10,516 bases of DNA from Allomyces macrogynus ATCC 38327 (GCA_000151295.1 GG745351.1:705851-716366), one strand, 5' to 3'; numbered from the stretch's first letter, positions 1 through 7,808 are shown. The notes: generated by a model not told the origin, from the letters alone. Made by a program: numbers and translations.

Positions 1-205
1 CAACTGCCAAGGCAGAAAAAGGAGCGAAGCGCGCCGAGCCGTCACACCTGTCGCGAGAAGGACGCCCACCACGTCAAGCGCCGACACGAAGACAACCCAA
101 GCCCGACTGCGACAGCAGGAACGACAGGTTTCACTTACCACACCACACGCACCGGCACAAACTGAAAACGACGCGCGGCGACGCGTTGAGCACCGTTGAG
201 CACAA
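1..205 (-). other. Probable 5' leader of a gene leaving the window, with a splice donor
   Basis: Downstream of the TATA box the minus strand has no ATG from about 226 to position 1, as expected of an untranslated leader. It contains a strong 5' splice site GTAAGT beginning at 138, followed by three possible AG acceptors before the window edge. A 10-bp direct repeat (CGTTGAGCAC on the plus strand at 184-193 and 194-203) sits where transcription would begin. The likely arrangement is a noncoding first exon, an intron and coding sequence outside the window. No protein can be read here. Confidence 0.35.
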
Positions 206-226
206 ATGAATGGGACGATAAGCTCG

Positions 227-297
227 TTTATATACGTGTCGGAGGTGCGACCCTGGCGCGCGTGCCGGTCACACTCCCCTGATCCACACGGTCCAAT
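227..297 (-). promoter_or_regulatory. Leftward promoter with TATA box and CCAAT box
   Basis: On the minus strand a TATATAAA box (plus-strand TTTATATA at 227-234) lies about 60 bp downstream of an ATTGG, the reverse form of a CCAAT box (plus-strand CCAAT at 293-297). CCAAT boxes work in either orientation, so the pair resembles a eukaryotic RNA polymerase II core promoter firing leftward. It starts only about 125 bp past the stop codon of the PTM1-like gene, so the two genes would be tandem and tightly packed. The assignment rests on motifs and spacing only. A chance TATA in a GC-rich intergenic stretch is the alternative. Confidence 0.45.
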
Positions 298-360
298 CCC
301 AAAAACGCTCATGCACAAAAATCGCGCCGGCCTGCCAGTCGCTCCCTCCTCGGCAGCGCA

Positions 361-2526
361 TCAGTACTTGCCGTCCGGCGCGACCCTCCCACCGCCACCG
401 CGCATTGGGCTCGGCGACCGTGACCGTAAATGCGCTGCGGCCTGTCCCATCCCCGACGCGAGCGCGACGCGCGTCGGGGACCCATTCGCCGCTGCACCAC
501 CATGCATCGGCCCGGTCACGTCGTCGTCCGAGTCATCTGTGTCGGAGTCGAGCGCAAACACGACCGTCTGCTCGGCGAGCGGGTCACCGCGACGCTTGTT
601 GGCGCCCGGGTACTGTTCCGCGTGCTGGTCAAACAGGTCCGGCACGTCGAGCTCAAATTCGTCCTCGAGCGGGTCCGAAACGAGTTCCTCGAGCCCGTAA
701 CGCGCGTTGTTGGACGTGGGCCGCCACAGCAGGCAGATCGCGAGCATGCACACCGTGTAAAGCAGGTTGAGCCACCCGTCAACGAGCAACCACCGCCACC
801 GCCACCACCGCGCGAGAAAGACCACGTCGTCGCGTTTCGAGAACCACACGCTGTTCACGACAAAGAAGGCGACCAAGTTCAACCCGGCAAAGAACAGCAA
901 CCGCCACAGGTTCTTGTACATGGCGAGCTTGAAGTGCTGCCGGCGCATCTCGAGGTGTTGCGTCGTCGCCGTCAGCGCCGACAAGGTGCCGACGTAGAAG
1001 AGCGTGAGCGTGATCGCGAGCGGGATAATGACGAGCAGGATGCCGAAACCCTTGTGGTCCGACTGCTTGAGGGTGAACCCGGCGTAGAGGGCGCCAAAGA
1101 CGAGGTGCGCCGCCGCAAGCAGTTGGCATTTCTTCATATCGTCGCCGAGCGACGGCTTGACCACGCCGTAGCCCATGGCAACAATCAGCAGGATAAAGAG
1201 CGAGACCGAGTTGCGTGCCGAGTTCATGATCGCCGACAAGAACAGCAACGCCCACGACTGCTCGCCGTGCGTATTCCTAGAAATAGTCCACGACGCGTAA
1301 ATCAAGAATCCGGTCGTGCAGACGCTAAACAAACATCGACAACGTACCAGTTCGAGAGATACCAGTAGTTGGTCGCCGTCTCGAGGACCAGGAACCCAAT
1401 CACGCCCGAAATGTACTTTTGCACGGGCAAAATCTCGTTCCAGTGCAGCGCACTCTTGGCCATCCACATGAGGAACACGCCGAGGTAGACGAGACATGTC
1501 ACGCCGTAAAACTAGACAGTGAATCCGGCCGTGGTCAGTTCTTCCATCTGCAGCTACGCGTTCCCACGAGCACAGCAACAGCACGTACCGGAAGCTTCGG
1601 GTAGTCCACGGCCGGCAGCAGCCCGTGCGCGTTCACGTACTTGATGGTCGCCATGACCTCGGCATCCTCGTCAAACCCACCGAGCGGCATCCCGATCATG
1701 CAGTAGAGGCCCGTGACCGTCACGTCGTACCGCACCGGGTAAGGCAGCGTGACCTCCTTGAATTTGAGCACCTTCGTGAAGAGCGGCGCGTGCGGGGGGC
1801 GGGTGCCGTCCGCTGTCGCGTTGCGGAATAGAACAAGGCCGACTTCCGGGCACATGCCGGCCTGGACGCCCGCGTCCGTGCACAGGTAGCCAAAATCGTC
1901 AGGTGGCTGGTGGTTGCCAGGAACAGTGGAAGTGAGCATCTCTTGGGTGATTGAGGAGAGTGGGCCGATTGGAGCGCATCGCGCACCGGAAGCTTGCCGC
2001 CCAACAGGCCCTGATCGAGAATGTTGTAGATGGCGAGAGTCGCCGTGCCCGTCGATGGGGGAATGTACGTGACTGGAGAAGCCGACGCGAACAGGGAAAT
2101 AAAATGGACGTGAGCTGACCTCGAACATGCACAGCGCGATGCAGCGCGCAGCAGCCGGATCCGCCATGAACGTACGTTCGACGAAGGCGTCCTGGCCACC
2201 CGGGATCGAGTTTCGCGCGTTCATGGCAAAGCAAATGCGGTTCACCATCAACTGCTCGTCCTGAGAGCGTTGCAATGACCAAGTTCATCAGCAACGGGTC
2301 CCGTAACAAGCGCGCAGCCGAAAAACAGACAGCGTACGATCACGTCGTCGATGAAGTCGCTGGCGCCGCCCTCGGGCGAAGGGTCCACATCGACATCAAC
2401 TTGGGGTAATGCGAGCACGGGCGCTGGTGCCAAAATGGTGCCAAGAAGGGCCATGAGCACGGCCACGAGCATGACGGCCAGCGCCGCGGCCGTGCCACGC
2501 CTTGCTCGGCGTGCGGAGACAGGCAT
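361..2526 (-). CDS. PTM1/TMEM87/GPR107-like seven-transmembrane (GOST) protein, six exons
   Basis: Coding exons on the minus strand are 2526-2338, 2260-2176, 2072-1987, 1906-1589, 1511-1348 and 1276-361. They total 1758 bases (585 residues plus TGA), and every phase agrees. Introns are 71-103 bp with donors GTACGC, GTACGT, GTGCGC, GTACGT and GTACGT, and TAG or CAG acceptors. The protein starts with a signal peptide (about residues 1-40). A lumenal Golgi-dynamics-like domain follows to about 225, with YLCTDAGVQAGMC and TGLYCM cysteines, and then YPKLPFYG leading into seven membrane segments (about 225-465). The family signatures GYGVVKPSLG and LWRPTSNNARYG are clear. An acidic and serine-rich tail of about 110 residues carries DSDTDDSDDD and SRSPSP. 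Family members sit in Golgi or endosomal membranes and are linked to trafficking; no substrate can be named here. The intron 2 donor at 2175 was chosen because it keeps frame, has the same GTACGT, and gives a family-like FVELTYI junction. A weaker in-frame donor at 2109 is possible. It looks intact and is far richer in CpG than its surroundings. Confidence 0.87.
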
Positions 2527-3139
2527 GGTCCACGGAGTCGCACGAAAGCGGATCTGGATGCGGTTGGCGTCGGTGGGCGGCTGGCTGCTTGGGCACGGGC
2601 AGTCGGTCGAGATTGGCGGAATGTGCAGCTCCTTGCAAGCTCAGCGTCGTTGGTCGATCCGCGCGCGGCGTTTGGTCTCGCACGGCTCGTGGTCGCTGTT
2701 GCACACAGTGCGGCTGCAAAATACAAAGATTGGTGAGCGGATCCGTCGTGTCGTGTCGTTCGGTAATCGCGCTGGCCAGCGCAAGTCGCGACGCGTGCTT
2801 TGGTGTGGTGCCAAGAAGCGTCGCGTGGCTGCGACCCGCATGTGATCGGTACATTTAGGCCAGACGCTTGCTGATGCGAGGCACCGCTGCTTGTTGACAT
2901 GGCCAAGTCGACAGAGAACGCAGCACGCGGCTTCGTCGATGACGCTGCAACTGAACGCTCCCGTCGACTGCGACCTGCAAAGTATCACGACTCAAATTGG
3001 ACAACAGCACCACGCTGACGACGACGAGCAGCATGGCACAACACACTCCCTTGACCTGAAACAACACTGCTCCATGACACTGACCCTGACTTGCACATGC
3101 GCCACATGACATGTCATGCATCTCCCAGTCACACCAGGT
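2527..3139. other. Upstream region of the PTM1-like gene; no gene recognised
   Basis: This stretch should hold the promoter and 5' leader of the minus-strand PTM1-like gene. No TATA box is evident. A pyrimidine-rich tract ending in TTTTGCAG on the minus strand (AG boundary at about 2714) could be an acceptor inside the leader, but no convincing donor pairs with it. CpG is frequent up to about 3030 and then drops sharply, so the edge of host unique sequence probably lies near 3.0 kb. Open frames on both strands here have no recognisable motif and are treated as chance. Confidence 0.4.
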
Positions 3140-3304
3140 TCAGTGGAACCGTGGCATGGGCTTGAGTGCATACTGCTCCTCCCCCAACATAAGCAGATGG
3201 CAATGCATCAGTTTGACACACCTGATCTGGTGGAATCTGAGCTTGAGGCTTGAGTAGTGTCCCAGGATGTTTTTCAGCATCACTTGCAAGGGGAAGGCGC
3301 ACTT

Positions 3305-3312
3305 GTTGGGAA
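3305..3312. repeat. Left target-site duplication of the hAT-type element
   Basis: GTTGGGAA directly abuts the left terminal repeat and is repeated exactly at the right end. Its 8-bp length is the duplication size of hAT transposases. Confidence 0.83.
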
Positions 3313-3914
3313 TAGGCCCTCCAATGCATTGCACAGGTTTGAGTTGGGTCAGGTCAGTGACCTGCAGGTACAGGTCAGCAACAGGTCAAAACCCACAGGT
3401 TAGTGATGTGGCATGGTGGGTCAAACAGGTTGGTGCTGAACCATGTGGGTTGACTCACATGACACGCCTGCAACTTGGCCAACATCAGCCCCCACCACCA
3501 ATTGCATCTTGTCCTCCCTGCAGTGCAAGCATCACAGCAGTGTGACTGCCCACAATCAATGCATGCTGTGTGCTGGGAGAGTGTACATTCAATTGTCCTG
3601 TTTGATGCCCTGGTGTGGCAGCACTGAGTGTCAGTGGTGGCAGCAGCAGTGGTGGTGGTGATGGGTGTGGTTGTTATCAACTGTTTAATATTGATGCAGG
3701 CACATGTGACCATGGCTGCACTCTTTCCAAATTTATTGCACAGTGGATTGCTGTCCAAAAATGGTGGTAAACAAGTGCTGGTGGGATGGTTGGAATGCAG
3801 CACAATGTAAAGTTGGGGCCCTTTGACCCATGCAGGTCACAACCCATCACTGACCTGGACCTGTGGGTTGCTGACCTGCCTGACCCAAACCCATGTGACC
3901 CATTGGAGGGCCTA
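3313..3914. mobile_element. Nonautonomous hAT-type element (MITE), 602 bp
   Basis: The element begins TAGGCCCTCCAATG (3313-3326) and ends with its exact inverse CATTGGAGGGCCTA (3901-3914). It is flanked on both sides by the direct repeat GTTGGGAA. An 8-bp target duplication and a terminal repeat opening with TAG are the hallmarks of the hAT superfamily. Inside both ends are many AGGTCA/TGACCT words in both orientations (about 3345-3420 and 3818-3900), as in hAT subterminal regions that bind transposase. There is no transposase frame, so movement would need a partner elsewhere. The duplication is perfect, which suggests an insertion younger than the decay around it, although the interior is itself poor in CpG. 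Confidence 0.83.
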
Positions 3915-3922
3915 GTTGGGAA
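3915..3922. repeat. Right target-site duplication of the hAT-type element
   Basis: An exact second copy of GTTGGGAA directly follows the last base of the right terminal repeat. Confidence 0.83.
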
Positions 3923-3989
3923 CAGTGATGATCAATGAGCCAATAAACTTGTTGTACCTATTGTGACGTCTTGCAGGATTGGCAGACAA

Positions 3990-4245
3990 TCATTTGGTTT
4001 GTGGTGGTGCTTGGCAGGCATCATGTTGGTCATGGTCAATACATGTTGAGTCAACCCAAGTATTCCCATTTTGGATTCTTTTAACAAACAGTCATTGAAG
4101 AATGTCAGAAGAATTGTGGCAATTATGGCTTGGCTGTTGATTTGGCATTGGTGCCAGTGGGGTCAGGTTTGAACCACTAGCCACAGCTCCAAGTGAGGCA
4201 GGGTGATCAGCTGGTGCCCAAGCAGATCTGATCACCCAGCACCTG
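3990..4245. other. CpG-poor sequence without recognised content
   Basis: No long open frame, repeat or RNA gene stands out. A short GGTTTGAACC palindrome near 4167 resembles a B-box, but it has no matching A-box or cloverleaf around it. The stretch leads directly into the tandem array. Confidence 0.4.
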
Positions 4246-4602
4246 CACAAGTTTGGTCACACAGTCTGGTGCGTGAAAGAACCTGATCCCTTAATACGTC
4301 ACTGTTTTGGGCCAGGCTTGAGCCCCAGCTACTGGGAACATCCTCATTCAGGGGCCCTGTGATGGCACAAGCTTGGTTGCACAACCCAGTGCTTGAAAGA
4401 GCCTGATCCCTTAGTAGGTTACTGTTTTGGGCTGGGTTCAAGCCCCAGCCACTGAGGACACCCTTGTTCAGAGGCCCTGTGTACATGAGCTTGGTAGCAT
4501 AACTCAGCACCCAAGAGAGCCTGATCCTGTAGTACATCACGTTTTGGGCTGAAACTCAATCTTTGGTCCCTGGGAACGCCCTCATTTGGGGGCCCTGCAA
4601 CA
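4246..4602. repeat. Tandem array, three units of about 119 bp
   Basis: Three diverged units follow one another. The shared word GGCCCTG recurs at 4353, 4473 and 4591, giving spacings of 120 and 118 bp. Other shared blocks are GAGCCTGATCC, GTTTTGGGC and CACAAGNTTGG. The middle unit carries CTGGG-TTCAAGC-CCCAG on the plus strand, a perfect tRNA T-arm with a good B-box, and an AGAGC-type D-arm remnant upstream of it. No acceptor stem pairs, so this is not a tRNA gene. A tRNA-related SINE or a decayed tRNA cluster are the two readings I would consider. The units diverge by many transitions, so the array is old. Confidence 0.7.
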
Positions 4603-5340
4603 GTGGCATGTGGAAAAACATGGTCCACAGTTTCAGAGATGGCCACAGCTGGCTGGAAGCACATGCTTGCTGGCCTCAGGCACATTTACAGGATGGAGTC
4701 ATCTAGCATTAGAATGTGGAAAGTGATGCAGAAACAGCCAATCCTTGTGATCAGCAAAAGCAATGCATGCATGCCAAACTTGAATAACTGGTGAATGAGC
4801 AGCAGGAGTGCACACTTGGTGCCAATCTTGGTCAGAAAGAGTGAATAAGAATACCACAGGATCAACACCTTGATCTGGGCCAAACAACCATCACTGCACC
4901 AGCAGATGAGGCAAACACCATCTCCATATCAAGTACACCTCTTGCCCTCCATGCACTGCAGGTCAAATCAGGCTGTGATCATGGTGCACATCTTGACCAT
5001 GGCATCGATGTGCTGCCATTGTGGGGCCAAGAGGTCAACATTGAGCACAGACTTGAGCTGGGTGGCTGTATTGAGGAAACCTGGGAGGAAGAAAACGTGG
5101 TTGTAGTTTTCCATGTAGGTGCTGCTCCATTGCACAATCTGGTCATTCATGTCCAGGTGCAGGTGCATGGCTGGAATTGGCACAGTCAGGCTGCAGTCAG
5201 CATGAGACTGGACAGGCCAGTGTTGTTGTTGTAGTGATTGAGCATGAGTATGGCTACAAAGCATGGGTCATGATTGGCATTGGACATTGTGGCAGAGAGT
5301 GAGAGTGAGAGCATGGAAATGGATGAGGCTGGTGCCAAAA
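4603..5340. other. Unidentified CpG-depleted stretch with a short minus-strand open frame
   Basis: The minus strand is open at 5264-4968 (about 98 codons) and again, with hydrophobic stretches, at 4883-4686, with stops between. The first frame has a protein-like composition with motifs such as QWSSTYMENYNHVFFLPGF, but I recognise no family. It lies where downstream exons of the PTM1-like duplicate would be expected by position, yet I could not align it to exons 4-6 of the intact gene. It may be a fragment of another element. CpG is almost absent from 5101 onward. Confidence 0.3.
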
Positions 5341-6415
5341 ACATACCAGATGCTTGCTGCTCAGCAGGCCCTGGTTGAAAATGTTGTTGATGGTAAGCAT
5401 CACAGTCCTCTGTCAATCAGGAAATGCTCATCACTATGAGTAGAGATGCAAACAGGACAGAAAAATGAACTGAACATGAGTGAACTGGCCTCAGACATGC
5501 ACAATGCATTGCACAACACATTGCACAATGTGTCTTGCAATAGCCAGATCTGATGTGAGCACTGTCCATTTTTTGACGTCAGCATCCTGGCTGCACCTGT
5601 TGTGAGTGTGGCAGGGGAGGCAGCCTGCACACTGGGGGATAGGCTGGGTGAGGCCAAGAACACCTTCTAAATCAAGTTGACCTGCACAGCCTGCTGCAAA
5701 TTGGCTGGGCATAGATGAGCAGTTGAACTGAATGTGCACAATTGTCAGTCACAACCCTCAATGGAACCAGCAGCAAACTCAGCAGTAGGCAGGCTGCCAT
5801 TTGCACTGGGCCATAACAGCACTGTCTTTATGTAGCACCTGCTCAGAGTACAACTGCCCAACAAGGTGTGCACTACAGCATGCATTCCCCACATCATGCA
5901 ACTGCTTCAACCAAAAAAGCACAGTAGACAAGTGACAAAGCATGAAAAGCAGCCAAGCAAAACCAGCAGCAAACCAAGGGGACACCAATGGAAGGAGGGG
6001 AGGGAGGGAGAAAGGGCATGAGGTGGGCCTCATGACAGCCAGGACCATGTGCAACAAATGATCACTCCAAAGACAGGACCTGCCTGTAGCTGCACTACTG
6101 CTGTGAACCATAAAAGGGGAGGCGAGGGCAAAACAATTGAAAGGTGAAACAAGAATCAAATCCCAGCCACTTTTGCAGGAGACAATGATGGCAGCACTGA
6201 ATCACCACCACACCATAGTCAAAATTAATTTGCATGCACATGGCTGAAAAGTACATGTCACCAACTCCATCAACTGCAGCTTGCCCTAAATCAAGCATTC
6301 AAATGAACCAGGTTGATCAGCAATGACTTGGGTGTAATAACCACACAACCAACCAACAGATGGCATACAATCACATCATCAATGAATGCACTGGCCTGAC
6401 CCTCAGGGAATAGCA
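5341..6415 (-). pseudogene. Broken duplicate of the 5' part of the PTM1-like gene
   Basis: Blocks line up in the same order and orientation as the intact gene: 6361-6415 with the end of exon 1, 6229-6360 with intron 1 and the start of exon 2, about 5462-5600 with the rest of exon 2 and intron 2, and 5350-5460 with exon 3 and the intron 3 donor. Exon 1 ends in a peptide that keeps 11 of 14 residues (PEG.AS.FIDDVI), and exon 3 keeps QGLL and surrounding residues. Intron sequence is shared, so this is a DNA-level duplication and not a retrocopy. Exon 2 has indels and a 628-bp insertion at about 5601-6228. No signal peptide or downstream exons were found. Most differences are C to T or G to A at CpG sites of the intact copy. 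Confidence 0.75.
5601..6228. other. Insertion of about 630 bp inside exon 2 of the PTM1-like duplicate
   Basis: Similarity to the intact gene stops near 5600 and resumes near 6229, while the matching positions in the intact gene are almost adjacent. I found no terminal inverted repeats, target duplication or coding motif in the inserted stretch. It has no CpG between 5578 and 6120. Its limits are accurate only to about 15 bp because the flanks are diverged. Confidence 0.45.
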
Positions 6416-7116
6416 GGTTCAAGTTAGCACCCCTGACATTGACTAGTGGCACTCATGCAAGCATGGGTGATTGATGGGGATGATGCCAACTACATGCTGC
6501 ACATGTGCAGCAATTGGCAAGCATGGCACAGGCCAGTTCAGGCACTTGGGCGGATTGATCCAAATATTGCCACAGGCTGAAAATGGTTGAATGTGCAGGA
6601 GCTGATCCAGTGCTTGCAGCATGATTGGTTGGTTGCATTGTTGCTTGATCTGCCTGTGTTGTCTCGTTGTCATTTCCTCTTGCACAGGAGCACAGTTGCT
6701 GTTGATGAACACAGTCTGCTGGTCAGGCAATATTTGACAGCTAGTGCTCTGGGTTTGACAGCCATCTCAGGAAAGTGTTGGGGCTGGCCACCATCAGGTG
6801 CTGCTGTCCTCATTGATTGCCCACCACATCACTGGCTGCACTGCCTTTGACTCAGACTCGCCCTCCTTGGTAACTCCACCACATCATTGCTGCATCAGGG
6901 GATGCAGTCATATTGGCCCATGGCTCATGCCCTAACTGGACAACAATACCATTGAGCCATCAAGCTGACCCAGCAGGCATGGAACAGCACCAGAACAAAG
7001 CTTTATGGTACAACACATGCACACACATGCCTTGCATTTGGCCTTGGTGGTCAGCTTGATGCAAGGGCATAAATATATGATGGGCAATTCATGGCACCCA
7101 CTCATGTTGTTGAGCG
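6416..7116. other. CpG-poor sequence with one short inverted repeat
   Basis: No gene is recognised. The inverted pair CATCAAGCTGACC (6958-6970) and GGTCAGCTTGATG (7051-7063) is perfect over 13 bp and continues imperfectly for several more. It encloses about 80 bp, which would form a hairpin or could be a small foldback element. A plus-strand open frame near 6587-6850 shows no motif. Confidence 0.4.
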
Positions 7117-7201
7117 ACAATGGGCATTGTATGAGCTGCTTGCAGTGAGGTGCTATGCTTGTTGTAAGAGGCTGAGCAACAAGCTAAAGCGTCTTGATCA
7201 T
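7117..7201. repeat. 85-bp inverted partner arm (possible outer end of the right terminal repeat)
   Basis: This is the partner of the arm at 7689-7773. Of 13 mismatches, 12 are transitions and one is a transversion. If the DIRS reading is right, this marks the last bases of the element on its minus-strand sense, and the left terminal repeat outside the window should contain a related sequence. Confidence 0.65.
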
Positions 7202-7240
7202 GCCTATCTCATCTATTGCAAAGCAAACCATTGACAAAGG

Positions 7241-7377
7241 GGCAGGTCGAAAAACCCAATTTCAGGAGAAAAACGACCTGCCAACTGTGAGGGAAAACCT
7301 GACCAAAGTCAGGTGAAACAACCTCACAAACACGTGGACCCTACACCACCAGTCGCCTGCATGCATAAAGCATGCAG
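7241..7377. repeat. Three short hairpins between the inverted arms
   Basis: GGCAGGTCG (7241-7249) pairs with CGACCTGCC (7274-7282). ACCTGAC (7297-7303) pairs with GTCAGGT (7308-7314). CTGCATGC (7357-7364) pairs with GCATGCAG (7370-7377) over a 5-base loop. All are perfect within their stems. They lie in the putative terminal repeat and could be recombinase or structural signals, though no function is shown by sequence alone. Confidence 0.6.
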
Positions 7378-7437
7378 CCCCCACCCAACTGGATCCTCAC
7401 TCAGCTCCACAGGCCTGATGCAGGGGCACGAAACTGA

Positions 7438-7578
7438 AAGAAGAAGAAGAAGAAGAAGAAGAAGAAGAAGAAGAAGAAGAAGAAGAAGAAGAAGAAGAAG
7501 AAGAAGAAGAAGAAGAAGAAGAAGAAGAAGAAGAAGAAGAAGAAGAAGAAGAAGAAGAAGAAGAAGAAGAAGAAGAAG
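7438..7578. repeat. Perfect (AAG)47 microsatellite
   Basis: Forty-seven uninterrupted AAG units make up 141 bp, inside a 144-bp pure purine run on the plus strand (7436-7579). Open frames through it read as long homopolymers of arginine on the plus strand, and of leucine, serine or phenylalanine on the minus strand. They are products of the repeat and not genes. The lack of any interruption, in a region otherwise full of substitutions, points to recent length change. Long GAA/TTC tracts are known to form triplex (H-) DNA. Confidence 0.97.
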
Positions 7579-7688
7579 GCGGGCGCACCACGCCTGTGCA
7601 AGAGAAGGTGCCATGAAGTGGCAAAAACACTACAAGACATGGCAGCAGGAAACAGGCCAACAACAGAGAAGGGCAGTGTGGGCGGGAA

Positions 7689-7773
7689 ATGATCAAGACG
7701 CTTCAGCTTGTTGCTTGGCCTTGTACAATGAGCATAGCACTTTGCTGCAAGCAGCTTGTACAATGCTCATTGT
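7689..7773. repeat. 85-bp inverted arm next to the recombinase stop (possible internal complementary region)
   Basis: The arm begins 36 bp after the recombinase stop codon and is the reverse complement of 7117-7201 at 72 of 85 positions with no gap. Its size and its place right after the recombinase resemble the internal complementary region of DIRS elements, which guides circle formation during replication. This role is inferred. A separate foldback element is the alternative, but no target duplication flanks the pair. Confidence 0.65.
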
Positions 7774-7808
7774 ACAGTGGCCTTTGCAACTTCGCTTCAG
7801 TGTCATGA

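Larger units (their letters stand above)
3140..3989 (-). pseudogene. Unidentified open frame split by a hAT-type element
   Basis: The minus strand is open from 3989 to the right edge of the hAT-type element (3915). It is open again, in the matching frame, from 3304 to a TGA at 3142-3140. Leaving out the element and one copy of its 8-bp duplication gives 79 uninterrupted codons in one frame (25 plus 54). The left part is rich in leucine, lysine and histidine. I recognise no family. CpG is already scarce on both sides, so this may be an old transposon or gene fragment that was later hit by the element. The frame match alone has a one-in-three chance of being accidental. Confidence 0.3.

Noticed and set aside
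430..1368. Long plus-strand open frame (312 codons) opposite the PTM1-like gene
   Set aside because: It is antisense to exons 5-6 of a recognised gene and spans an intron. GC-rich coding sequence with few stop-like triplets commonly gives such shadow frames, and its product has no motif.
2073..2109. A 37-bp intron 2 (donor at 2109) in the PTM1-like gene
   Set aside because: It keeps frame, but the donor GTCCAT is weak and the intron would be half the length of the others. The donor at 2175 is GTACGT and gives a more family-like junction. Transcript data could reverse this.
2855..3121. Minus-strand open frame with a hydrophobic stretch upstream of the PTM1-like gene
   Set aside because: It has no recognisable domain and spans the compositional boundary.
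4246..4602. CRISPR array or true tRNA genes
   Set aside because: The units are about 119 bp, diverged throughout and without the repeat-spacer pattern. The tRNA-like parts lack a pairing acceptor stem and a sound anticodon arm.
5700..5735. A second match to the exon 2 start (GATGAGCAGTTGA) in the PTM1-like duplicate
   Set aside because: It is only 12-13 bases long and in the opposite orientation to the rest of the duplicate. The better exon 2 match lies at about 6229-6300, so this is probably chance.
7117..7773. Independent MITE formed by the 85-bp inverted arms
   Set aside because: No target duplication flanks the arms, and the position immediately after the recombinase fits DIRS architecture better. 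It is not fully excluded.
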